Assembly (NCBI GenBank): GCA_965222345.1 | Contig: CBDCTS010000007.1 | Location: 1,984,001-2,048,000, forward strand | Direction: 5' to 3' | Length of the DNA stretch: 64,000 nucleotides | Source of the DNA: JADFGZ01 sp965222345 | GTDB taxonomy: Bacteria; Acidobacteriota; Terriglobia; 2-12-FULL-54-10 | Made by a program: the position numbers and the translations under genes | The notes under the pieces: model-generated | Told to the model about the DNA's origin: nothing | Database searches by the model: none | The model's input: only the letters and a program-made list of their open reading frames with translations | Part shown: positions 19,112-25,994 of the stretch, piece after piece | Numbering within the stretch: position 1 is the first letter of the stretch | Layout of the letters: every line of letters starts with the position of its first letter

Positions 19112-19519
19112 TCAAACAAACGGATCGACCAGTTCTACGCCACTGGCTTCGAAATCTTGCCGGTTCCGGGTCGCAAGCTGCAATTCGTGAGCGAGGGCGG
19201 TTGCGGCAATGAGGCTGTCCTTGATCGGCATCGGTCTTCCAAGAGAACGAAGATGCGCCAGCAGTTCGGCCCAGCGCAATCCCGTCTTGGCGTCCCATGG
19301 CACACAGTGAATGCGGCGGGTGACCTCGTCGAACCAGCGTTGGAGGTCTCGGCGCCGCCGTCCAGGTGGAAGCAGCAGGATGCCGAAGCGCACTTCCCCC
19401 AGGATCACGGGATCGATTGCCAAGTCGCGTTCGTTACGCCTCAACCACTCGATCACCCTCATATCCGGACTCGGCTTGGTTGCCTCGCACAGCACATTGG
19501 CGTCGACAAGACACGTCAT
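19112..19519 (-). CDS. vapC: VapC-type PIN-domain ribonuclease toxin
   Basis: About 135 residues from ATG 19519. PIN-domain acidic residues are visible: the first Asp in CLVDANVLCE, a Glu in DPVILGEVRFGIL, and Asp in MPIKDSLIAATALAH and ATRNRQDFEASGVEL. The PIKDSLIAATA block is typical of VapC (FitB-like). The frame is open 17 codons further upstream but there overlaps vapB. The chosen ATG overlaps the vapB stop as ATGA, giving translational coupling. Confidence 0.88.
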   Translation of the reverse strand: MTCLVDANVLCEATKPSPDMRVIEWLRRNERDLAIDPVILGEVRFGILLLPPGRRRRDLQRWFDEVTRRIHCVPWDAKTGLRWAELLAHLRSLGRPMPIKDSLIAATALAHELQLATRNRQDFEASGVELVDPFV

Positions 19520-19755
19520 GGTAGTGATCCGAGTGAGTCGGTGGACTCCGATTCGATAGGCGCGAACCAACCCTTTACAGGACAGGCGAGCAGTGTGTTT
19601 ACCAAGCCCTGGTTCTTGGGGGCGGCGACTACCAGACGATATTTGCCTTTATCCACCCGTTCTATATCAAACGCTTGGCCCGGCTCAATTTTGTCCTGAT
19701 TGCGAAACTCAGCCGGTATGACGATCTGACCCTTCGATGAGATGACAGTCTTCAT
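19516..19755 (-). CDS. vapB: AbrB/MazE-type antitoxin (VapB)
   Basis: A 79-residue protein with an N-terminal SpoVT/AbrB swapped-hairpin domain (MKTVISSKGQIVIPAEFRNQDKIEPGQAFDIERV...YRLVVA) and a toxin-binding C-terminal tail. It precedes vapC with a 4-base overlap. A promoter with an inverted repeat over its -10 lies directly upstream. The predicted transcription start is at or next to the ATG, so the mRNA may be leaderless. Confidence 0.86.
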   Translation of the reverse strand: MKTVISSKGQIVIPAEFRNQDKIEPGQAFDIERVDKGKYRLVVAAPKNQGLVNTLLACPVKGWFAPIESESTDSLGSLP

Positions 19756-19760
19756 AGTAG

Positions 19761-19791
19761 GTAAGATAACGTCTTACTTGAAAATCGTCAA
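19761..19791 (-). promoter_or_regulatory. vapBC promoter with overlapping operator
   Basis: Minus strand TTGACG (19786-19791), 17-base spacer, TATCTT (19763-19768). The inverted repeat GTAAGA-N5-TCTTAC (19761-19777) covers the -10, as expected for VapB autorepression. Confidence 0.6.
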
Positions 19792-19792
19792 G

Positions 19793-20345
19793 TCCAAGAA
19801 TGCCTGCCCCACCTGAATGCCTGTCGCCACCTTTCGGAATTATCGGAATGTTCGGTAGATTCGGTTCTCTCGGCAGATTCGGTTTCCTCGGTAGATTCGG
19901 AATTCTCGGAAGAATTTTGTTGCTCCCGGAATTTACGCGAGGGACAATCGGGCCGGAGGGCGTTTGTGAAGTTTACGAGGGGAGAGGAGTGGAGGAAAAA
20001 TGTTTTTTTGCAAAACAAAGCCATTTCAAAACTTCTGATATCCAGCTATCCAATTGCAGTATAAGGAGATATGAGATATGCAGAAGATCGGGCATTGGGT
20101 TCGTTATTGGCTTCGTTATGCTAAAAAGACTTCAGAAAGGCAAACGAAGCCATTCAACCAATCTCCTAATAGGGGGTTAAGTGGGGCAGGCGGAGAAAAA
20201 AACGTGCAGGGCTGGAGGAAATGGAGCACTGGCCTTAACGGCCTGTGCTCTCTGACAAGGCAGGCAGGAATGCCTACCCTACCTGCCTGTCGCTACCTGA
20301 TGCCGTGGCGGTATGCGTCTTTGCGAGGAATGCTTTAGGACATCC
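19793..20345. repeat. dispersed modular repeat, copy R1
   Basis: Order on the plus strand: 18-base tandem repeats; GTTGCTCCCGGAATT; a GCCGGAGGGCGTTTGTG block; a TTTTTTTGCAAAAC block; ATTGG(C)TTCGTT; GCTAAAAAG; a GGGGCAGGCGG block; a 'GGCCTTAACGGCC' hairpin; and a GGCAGGAATGCCTACC hairpin. The same modules recur in the same order, inverted, at 57575-58150, and degenerate at 53040-53380. No transposase; it looks like a non-autonomous dispersed element. Short open frames inside (including one encoding ESTEETESAE-like residues) are probably not genes. Confidence 0.6.
19854..19925. repeat. 18-bp imperfect tandem repeat, 4 units
   Basis: Units of the type GGTAGATTCGGTTCTCTC. The R2 copy (58004-58093) has 5 units, so unit number varies between copies. 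Confidence 0.7.
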
Positions 20346-20378
20346 AGCTGCAACCCAGCCCTAAGCCTTTGATTTGAA

Positions 20379-20455
20379 TGGCGCGCCTGACTGGATTCGA
20401 ACCAGCGACCTTTGGTTCCGGAGACCAACGCTCTATCCAGCTGAGCTACAGGCGC
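20379..20455 (-). tRNA. tRNA-Arg (anticodon CCG)
   Basis: 77 bases with an encoded CCA. Acceptor GCGCCTG/CAGGCGC, D-stem GCTC/GAGC, anticodon stem TTGGT/ACCAA around the loop CTCCGGA (anticodon CCG), T-arm GCTGG-TTCGAAT-CCAGT, discriminator G. It decodes CGG. It sits between the dispersed repeat and dedA. Confidence 0.97.
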
Positions 20456-20830
20456 GTGGTACTATCCTATTTTGCTTCATTCGCATATGCAACTTGAATT
20501 TCTGTCTGCGGCGAATCTGGGGCATACTAGCTGTTCCAGGTTTTCCATTTCCCCCGGCAATACGCCTGAAGAAGGAAGGTCCGCGCGATAACCGTCAGCA
20601 CGATGAGAAATGCGGCTGCAACGGTAGCAGCGGGGACGCATGGTTTTGGCGAAAGGCACCCTGGGCGAAGGGGGCGACAGGCAGGGGTTCCATAGGAGCG
20701 GCAAGGCCCCGTAACAGTCCCGCTCCGAAATCCGCCGGACGCCGGAGTTTCAGAAGCCGCTTCCCTTGCGGCAGCGCCGGGCAGGCGGCACCAGGAAACT
20801 TTAAATCTCCGGACCTTATTCCACTCCGCC
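20456..20830. other. intergenic, nothing recognised
   Basis: 375 bases upstream of dedA. No gene with a ribosome site, no clear promoter and no repeat identified. Confidence 0.4.
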
Positions 20831-21457
20831 ATGATCTCAGACTTACTGGCCCTCCTCAACTCCTTCACGATTGACATGATCTCCACCCTGGGATACACCG
20901 GCATCGTTCTATTGATGGCCATCGAAAGCGCCTGCACTCCTTTTCCCTCGGAGGTCATCCTGTTCTATTCCGGATATCTTGCATGGACGGGAGATTTAAA
21001 CATCTGGTGGGTAGCTACGATGGCCGCGTTGGGATGCAACTGCGGTTCCAGCATCGGTTACTGCATGGGAGCTTACGGCGGGCGACCGTTCCTGCTGCGG
21101 TACGGAAAATACCTGCTGCTCTCCCGGCGGGAGATAGAGATTACCGATCGTTGGTTTGAACAATACGGCCAATGGACGGTCTTTTTCAGCCGCCTGCTGC
21201 CCATGATCCGGACATTCATTTCTTTTCCAGCCGGCGTGGCCGGAATGAATTTCTGGAAATTCAACCTGTACACCTTCCTGGGCTCGTTCCTGTGGTGTTT
21301 TGCGCTGGCCTACGCCGGCTACAAGATGGGCGCTTACTGGACGACCTTGCGAGTTTATTTCCACAGATTCGGTGACGTCATTGGGGTCTTCCTGGCGGTC
21401 ATGGCGGCTGTCTACGTCTGGTTGTACTGGAAATACCGAATCAGGGAAGAAGCCTAG
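20831..21457 (+). CDS. DedA family membrane protein
   Basis: A 208-residue multi-pass inner-membrane protein of the DedA/VTT (SNARE-associated) family. Landmarks: ESACTPFPSEVIL near residue 37, the GxxxG-rich GCNCGSSIGYCMGAYGG, the re-entrant FFSRLLPMIRTFISFPAGVAGMNFWKFNLYTFLGSFLWC with the conserved Arg and Gly, and a C-terminal hydrophobic helix. Family members include lipid-carrier (undecaprenyl phosphate or phospholipid) flippases. The specific substrate here is not determinable. Two GC-rich hairpins follow at 21464-21502 without a T-run. Confidence 0.9.
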   Translation: MISDLLALLNSFTIDMISTLGYTGIVLLMAIESACTPFPSEVILFYSGYLAWTGDLNIWWVATMAALGCNCGSSIGYCMGAYGGRPFLLRYGKYLLLSRREIEITDRWFEQYGQWTVFFSRLLPMIRTFISFPAGVAGMNFWKFNLYTFLGSFLWCFALAYAGYKMGAYWTTLRVYFHRFGDVIGVFLAVMAAVYVWLYWKYRIREEA

Positions 21458-21686
21458 AATCTTCCCCTGAATACAGGGGCTGGCGGTTCACCCCGCCGGT
21501 TAGCAGAAATCTGGCGTATAATGCCGCTTGCGACAGGGTCGTAATTACAGTATTTTCTATTCGACGGAGCGCCTCAAAGACACAAAATTGCGCGGAAGAG
21601 ACGGTATGTGCTTTCAGGCAGAATGGCGAAACCTCACCGCTCTGCAAGCCAGTTCGGTGGGAAGAGTATTCTGGAAAGGGGTAACT

Positions 21687-23585
21687 ATGCGGAAGTTTCT
21701 TTTTTTGATCGCAATATCTTGTTTTGCCGTATCAGTAGGCGTGTCCCAGGACCAAGTTACGGTTCCCCGGGCGATTGTCGCGTATCCCGATATGGTTTTG
21801 TACAACGGTAAAATCATGACGATGGATGATATCTCGCCGAGCACTTCGCCCGGCAGCGTCGTTGAGGCCATCGCGCTTCGGGACAAAAAGATTATGGCGC
21901 TGGGCACGGACACCGAGATGCTGAGCTACGCCGGACCTGAAACGAAAAAGATGGACCTGAAAGGACGAACCGTGGTTCCCGGCGTGGTGGACCCGCACAC
22001 GCATATTCACAACAACTATATGAGCGCCTGGCTGGAGGAGAATCCCCAGGCTATCGAAAGCATGGGACGGACCTTTTCAGTCGGAGGCAGCACAGTCGAG
22101 GATCTCAAGCGCGGAATCGAGCTGGTATTGAGGGAGCGCATGGGTGACGCCCCGGAAGGACAGTGGGCCTTTATCAACCTTCCCACGAACGATCCGGACA
22201 ATCCTGGATCGGGCACCGGAATCGGCGTGAAGTTTTTGCAGCAGAAAGAAATGACGCTGCAAGAACTGGATTTGCTGGCTCCCAACCATCCGGTCTTTGT
22301 GCGGTCGCATCCGGCTTCCATCATCAATTCGGCGGCGAAAAGAGAGATTCAGAAGATTTATGGCCAGATGCCCCCGCTGGAAACGGCCGATGAGCAGGGA
22401 TTCGGCGAGCTTACCGACTACAATCGCTCCCTGGTGGTGGACGGGTATTTCCGCCTGCATCCGGAGGAGTTGGCTGCGGTGGTGGAGGAAGGCTTGCACA
22501 AGTACTCCGCTGTCGGCGTGACGTCCTATGTTTCCCACATTATGGGTTTGCAGTTTCTGAACGTCTTCCAGACGCTGGTTCGAGAAGACCGGATGCCTAT
22601 CCGCTTTGGATTCACGCACTATTTTGGTTTTCAGAGCAACGAGGACCCGTCGGCGTTCTACATGCGCTTGGGAGACATGGCGGGGCTTGGAACCGATTAC
22701 TTTTGGTCGGCTGGCGTCGGTCTCGGCAACATCGATTCCGGTCCGCCGATGATATGCAGCTCGATGGAAGGGCCGGCGGAGCTCAAGGAGCGGGAGTGGT
22801 GCCGAAATGCCCCCGGCTCAGCCTTCGCCAAGGGTATATTGAGCGCCATCTTGGCAAGAGGAAGAATTGCAACCGGGCACGCTTACGGAGACAAGGGCGT
22901 CGATTATTTGATGGATAGCGTCGAGGAAGCGATGGAGATCGACCCGACGATTACTCTGGAATATGTGCGCTCCCGGCGATTCAGCTCCGATCACTGCGGC
23001 TTCTATCCTCGCCCGGACCAGATGCCGCGCATGGCCAATCTTGGGTGGTGGATCAGTTGCGGAGGCAACGTGCTGAGCCGGAGTTATCCGTGGCTGGAAC
23101 AATACGGGATGCAGTACGCCAAATGGATATCGCCCGTGAAAAGCCTTATCGAGAACGGCATCAACGTGGTCTATGAGATGGAAGCCGGTGTCGGGGTCCA
23201 ATCTAACACCTCTGAACCCTACTGGGCCCAAGGGTACGCGTTGATCAGCCGCAAGAACGAGTACGGCGCAATGGTTACGCCCGAGGAAGCCATTGACCGT
23301 GTAACGCTCATGAAGATGTCCACCGCCTGGCCTGCCAAGTACGCTCTGCGGGAAAAAGACCTTGGCACGCTGGAAGCCGGCAAAATGGGAGACCTGCTGG
23401 TGCTAAACAAGGACTACTTCACAATCCCGGTGAACGAGATTCCAGAGGTGTTCCCGGTGATGACTATGGTGGGGGGGAATATTCTGGTTTTGCGGTCTGA
23501 GTACGCCGATGAAATTGGCGTGAGCCCTATCGGTCCGCAGCTCATTTTCCGCGAACGCAATCGGTATACGGGCTCCGGCGATTAA
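21687..23585 (+). CDS. exported amidohydrolase family 3 protein (YtcJ-like)
   Basis: About 632 residues: signal peptide (MRKFLFLIAISCFAVSVGVS), the N-terminal composite-domain strand MVLYNGKIMTMDD, then a TIM barrel with the first metal motif VVDPHTHIHNN, DHCGFYPRPDQMPRM, and the C-terminal return GTLEAGKMGDLLVLNKDYF. Metal-dependent hydrolase of C-N or related bonds; substrate unknown. The start was picked for GGAAAGGGG upstream and because it opens the signal peptide (the frame runs upstream to 21528). A lone TATAAT lies at 21517-21522. A strong terminator follows at 23653. It is a paralogue of 42873-44783, and a third 3' end is left at 31856. Confidence 0.85.
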   Translation: MRKFLFLIAISCFAVSVGVSQDQVTVPRAIVAYPDMVLYNGKIMTMDDISPSTSPGSVVEAIALRDKKIMALGTDTEMLSYAGPETKKMDLKGRTVVPGVVDPHTHIHNNYMSAWLEENPQAIESMGRTFSVGGSTVEDLKRGIELVLRERMGDAPEGQWAFINLPTNDPDNPGSGTGIGVKFLQQKEMTLQELDLLAPNHPVFVRSHPASIINSAAKREIQKIYGQMPPLETADEQGFGELTDYNRSLVVDGYFRLHPEELAAVVEEGLHKYSAVGVTSYVSHIMGLQFLNVFQTLVREDRMPIRFGFTHYFGFQSNEDPSAFYMRLGDMAGLGTDYFWSAGVGLGNIDSGPPMICSSMEGPAELKEREWCRNAPGSAFAKGILSAILARGRIATGHAYGDKGVDYLMDSVEEAMEIDPTITLEYVRSRRFSSDHCGFYPRPDQMPRMANLGWWISCGGNVLSRSYPWLEQYGMQYAKWISPVKSLIENGINVVYEMEAGVGVQSNTSEPYWAQGYALISRKNEYGAMVTPEEAIDRVTLMKMSTAWPAKYALREKDLGTLEAGKMGDLLVLNKDYFTIPVNEIPEVFPVMTMVGGNILVLRSEYADEIGVSPIGPQLIFRERNRYTGSGD

Positions 23586-23652
23586 GTATTGTCAGCGCCG
23601 GATGGCTGCTGCGGGCCACGCGGCGGGAAGTTGCCCTTCCGTTGGGACTTGG

Positions 23653-23693
23653 AGCCGCTTACTGCCCAGGCGGGCGATAAGCGGCTTTTTTTT
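23653..23693 (+). terminator. rho-independent terminator
   Basis: Stem AGCCGCTT (23653-23660) / AAGCGGCT (23679-23686) followed by eight T. It lies 68 bases after the amidohydrolase stop. The base of the stem overlaps the stop codon of the convergent GYD frame. Confidence 0.85.
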
Positions 23694-23991
23694 GGGCGGC
23701 TGCGTCCATCTCTAGGGGAGTAAGCGGAACGGTCGTTTTCAGCTTGACCGCTCCGGTCGCGTTGACAATCAGGGAAGCAGCAACGGCACGCACATTGTCC
23801 GGAACATCGGCAATGACAGCAACGTCGGCACCCGCCGCTTCAACTCTTCCAACCAACACGTAGGGCTTATTCATGGCAATCGGCCCTATCCGAGCTTCGG
23901 TCTGCTGAACCGAATCTCCTTCCGCGAGAGCCTTTGGCTGAATACACGCTCGAATCCTTATTTTGGCGGGGTCTTGAACCGCCTCCCGCAA
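23659..23991 (-). pseudogene. GYD-domain protein, 5' part lost
   Basis: The C-terminal 70 residues (VLVGRVEAAGADVAVIADVPDNVRAVAASLIVNATGAVKLKTTVPLTPLEMDAA) match the second half of GYD-domain proteins: IxDxPDN, then LxVNASGAVxLxTxxLLTPEEMDAA. The first half of the usual ~95-residue domain is not recognisable in any frame. The upstream stretch contains several out-of-register pieces. An internal ATG at 23874 begins the recognisable part without a ribosome site. An IS1202-like element is inserted about 70 bases upstream of the frame. Function of the family unknown. Confidence 0.5.
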
Positions 23992-24076
23992 TCATTCTGG
24001 CCGATTCAAGCGCACGGTTTCCATAGCCGTCCCTGCGTCTGCAAAAATAAATTATGCGTCTGGATAGATTTTTTTC

Positions 24077-25491
24077 TGTTGTTAGCAAGTTAAAATGTCC
24101 GGTATATGTAGCAAGTGAAATGTCCGCTTTCATGATTCTACCGAAAGTGATTTGGCGCTGACCGAAGGAGCCCGTAGGGCGACGGAGGTGAGCGCCAAAT
24201 GGTGTTGTCGGGAAGCCACAGGGCTCCGCCGCCGACCGCCGCACCGGATCGCCACCCCCTCGGAGGAGTAGCGGCCCACCGTGTGCGGCCCATAGCCAAT
24301 GCTTAACGTCCCATCCAGGTGTTCATAGACGGTCACCCGGCAGCCCGCCAGAGTCCCGCGCCAAGGAGTTTTCTCGATCTGGAGGAGGCGGTTCTCCAGA
24401 CTGACCGTATTGTCCCGATTCACTATCCGCTGGTGCTGGATCGAGAAGATTCGCTCTAACTCCCGCCTGGCTGACGGCAAAAAGGCGCTGCCTGGTTGGG
24501 TGGCCGGCACGGCAAAGCGCCGGTTGAACTCCCCGATATAGCCCTCCCGCAGGAACCGATTCGCTGCCTCTAGCGTGATGATTCCCCGCAGGCGCAGTTC
24601 CTGCGGCAGCCGCCCTTGCCAGGTCCCGAAGTTCCGCTCGCTGCGTCCCCGCGCCTGCGGCGAATAGGCCGGAATCATCTGAATGCCCAGCTCCCGCAGG
24701 GCGCGGCCCACCTGGGTCAGCCGTTGCCGATCCACCGGCTCGCCCGCCTTCCGGGTCAGGAAGAAATGACTGGCCCGGTCGCTATAAAGGGCGCAAAAGA
24801 TCCCCTGCTGCTCGACCACCTCCCGCAGGGCAGCCAGCACCGTCCGCGTCGATTCCTGCTCTACCAGTTGCGCATAGTAAATCTCGCTGCTGGCATCATC
24901 CAGGACCACCAGCAGGTCATACCAGCGATCATCGACAAACCACCGATGCTGGCTCCCATCCAGATGCAGCAGCATTCCCGGCAACGGCCGCCGGGGCCGC
25001 CTCTGGCGGTGCAGGCCCCGCTTCCGCCTCCTGTTCACTAGCCCCGCCCCTTGCAATGCCAGCTTCACCCAGGTGTAGCTCAGCCGGAGGCCGTGCTCTT
25101 CCCGCAGCTTTTCGTGAAAGTGCCGCACGTTGAAGTCAAAGTACTTCTCCTGATACAGCCCCAACACCTTCTCCACCGTCCCCAGGGGTACCCGCCGCGG
25201 ACTCGGCTTTCCCCGCCGCCGGTCAAACAGCCCGTCGTAGCCGTACTGCTCGTACCGGCTGCGCCACCGCCTCATCTGCCGGTCGCTGATCCCGATGATC
25301 TCGGCTGCCTGCCACCAGTTGATCCGCTTCCCTATCGCTCGCAAAATTACTTCTTGTATCTTCATCGCCCGCTCCATCGCAGCTTCCGAGTAGAACTTCA
25401 TGCCACCTCCTGGCAAAAAGCCCTACCCTACGCCGCTCAAAGCGGACATTTCACATGTTAATTAGACCGGACATATCATGTGCTAACGACA
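24077..25491 (-). mobile_element. IS1202-like insertion sequence, copy A (1415 bp)
   Basis: The ends TGTTGTTAGC.../...GCTAACGACA form imperfect terminal repeats of about 53 bp. Each end contains two ATGTCCG(G/C) sub-repeats 21-22 bp apart. The element is flanked by a perfect 17-bp direct repeat CTGGATAGATTTTTTTC (24060-24076 and 25492-25508), its target duplication. The same 1415-bp length and the same transposase occur at 33092-34506. A 15-18 bp duplication is characteristic of the ISTde1-like subgroup of the IS1202 family, as I recall the family description. Confidence 0.9.
24130..25401 (-). CDS. IS1202-family transposase (copy A)
   Basis: About 423 residues. An N-terminal helix-turn-helix (WWQAAEIIGISDRQMRRWRSRYEQYG) is followed by an RNase-H-fold catalytic core with Asp in LLHLDGSQHRWF, Asp in ALYSDRASHFF and Glu in ARGRSERNFGTWQGRLPQE (DDE triad). 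The start ATG has AGGAGG four bases upstream (the frame opens 15 bases earlier at a TTG). It is identical in sequence to the copy at 33182-34453, so both insertions are recent and probably functional. Confidence 0.92.
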   Translation of the reverse strand: MKFYSEAAMERAMKIQEVILRAIGKRINWWQAAEIIGISDRQMRRWRSRYEQYGYDGLFDRRRGKPSPRRVPLGTVEKVLGLYQEKYFDFNVRHFHEKLREEHGLRLSYTWVKLALQGAGLVNRRRKRGLHRQRRPRRPLPGMLLHLDGSQHRWFVDDRWYDLLVVLDDASSEIYYAQLVEQESTRTVLAALREVVEQQGIFCALYSDRASHFFLTRKAGEPVDRQRLTQVGRALRELGIQMIPAYSPQARGRSERNFGTWQGRLPQELRLRGIITLEAANRFLREGYIGEFNRRFAVPATQPGSAFLPSARRELERIFSIQHQRIVNRDNTVSLENRLLQIEKTPWRGTLAGCRVTVYEHLDGTLSIGYGPHTVGRYSSEGVAIRCGGRRRSPVASRQHHLALTSVALRAPSVSAKSLSVES

Positions 25492-25508
25492 CTGGATAGA
25501 TTTTTTTC

Positions 25509-25537
25509 TTGACAAGGAGAGAGGAAAAAGCGAGAAT
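25509..25537 (+). promoter_or_regulatory. promoter candidate for the TonB receptor, abutting the IS
   Basis: TTGACA (25509-25514) starts on the first base after the target duplication of IS copy A. 17-base spacer; GAGAAT (25532-25537). A long leader to the receptor ATG follows. Confidence 0.45.
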
Positions 25538-25562
25538 GTTATTGCAACTGAGTTGCAATAAC
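25538..25562. promoter_or_regulatory. 25-bp perfect palindrome, likely operator (Fur-type style)
   Basis: Arms GTTATTGCAACT (25538-25549) and AGTTGCAATAAC (25551-25562) around one G. A further half-site, CTCAGTTGCATTAA, follows at about 25571. It lies at the expected transcription start downstream of TTGACA. Fur-superfamily boxes are AT-rich palindromes of this size, and a TonB receptor is a typical target. The regulator assignment is inference. Confidence 0.55.
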
Positions 25563-25721
25563 AGATGCCACTCAGTTGCATTAAAGAGTTTGCGGCAGAC
25601 GATTTGCTGCAAATGATAGGGCACGCACCACATTGAAAATTTCTTGAGGATGGTCCGTCTCGGATGCATGAAAATCATGCGGAGGTATTTTTGAGACCAC
25701 CTCTTGAAGAATACTCTGCCA

Positions 25722-25994
25722 GGGGAAAATCGAACTGGATAGAGGTGAAGTTGGAAAATAGTTGAAGAGAATGAAGGAAGAGCAGGGTCACAGGCGAGTT
25801 TAGGACCCCGACGACCCGTACTTCTGCCAGTCATAACAGCCACGAGAGCTACTTCAGGCGACCGTAATCGACCCCTGCAACATACCACTGACTACGGTCT
25901 GTTCGCTAGACCACTCCGGTCGGCATGCCTGCCTTGCTCCTCTCTGGTTGTTCGGTCCACAGCAAGAAACCTAACCAAGAAAGAGAGGAACACT
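25722..25994 (+). promoter_or_regulatory. conserved 273-nt leader of TonB receptor gene, copy 1
   Basis: Aligns without gaps to 28468-28740 with only about 20 differences, and is better conserved than most of the coding sequence behind it. It contains CCACTG (25885-25890), a hairpin GGTCT-N7-AGACC (25896-25912) and GGTCGGCATGCCTGCC (25918-25933), which resembles the B12-box of cobalamin riboswitches at 11 of 16 positions. The canonical cobalamin core is not evident. Candidate cis-regulatory RNA. Confidence 0.45.

Noticed and set aside
19854..19925. 18-bp repeats as a CRISPR array
   Set aside because: Units are contiguous with no spacers and there are no cas genes.
19788..20024. Small protein encoded by the ESTEE-like repeat (also at 57916-58282)
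   Set aside because: The frame is open in both copies, but flanking residues and lengths differ and there is no ribosome site. Better explained by a dispersed repeat with a period divisible by three.
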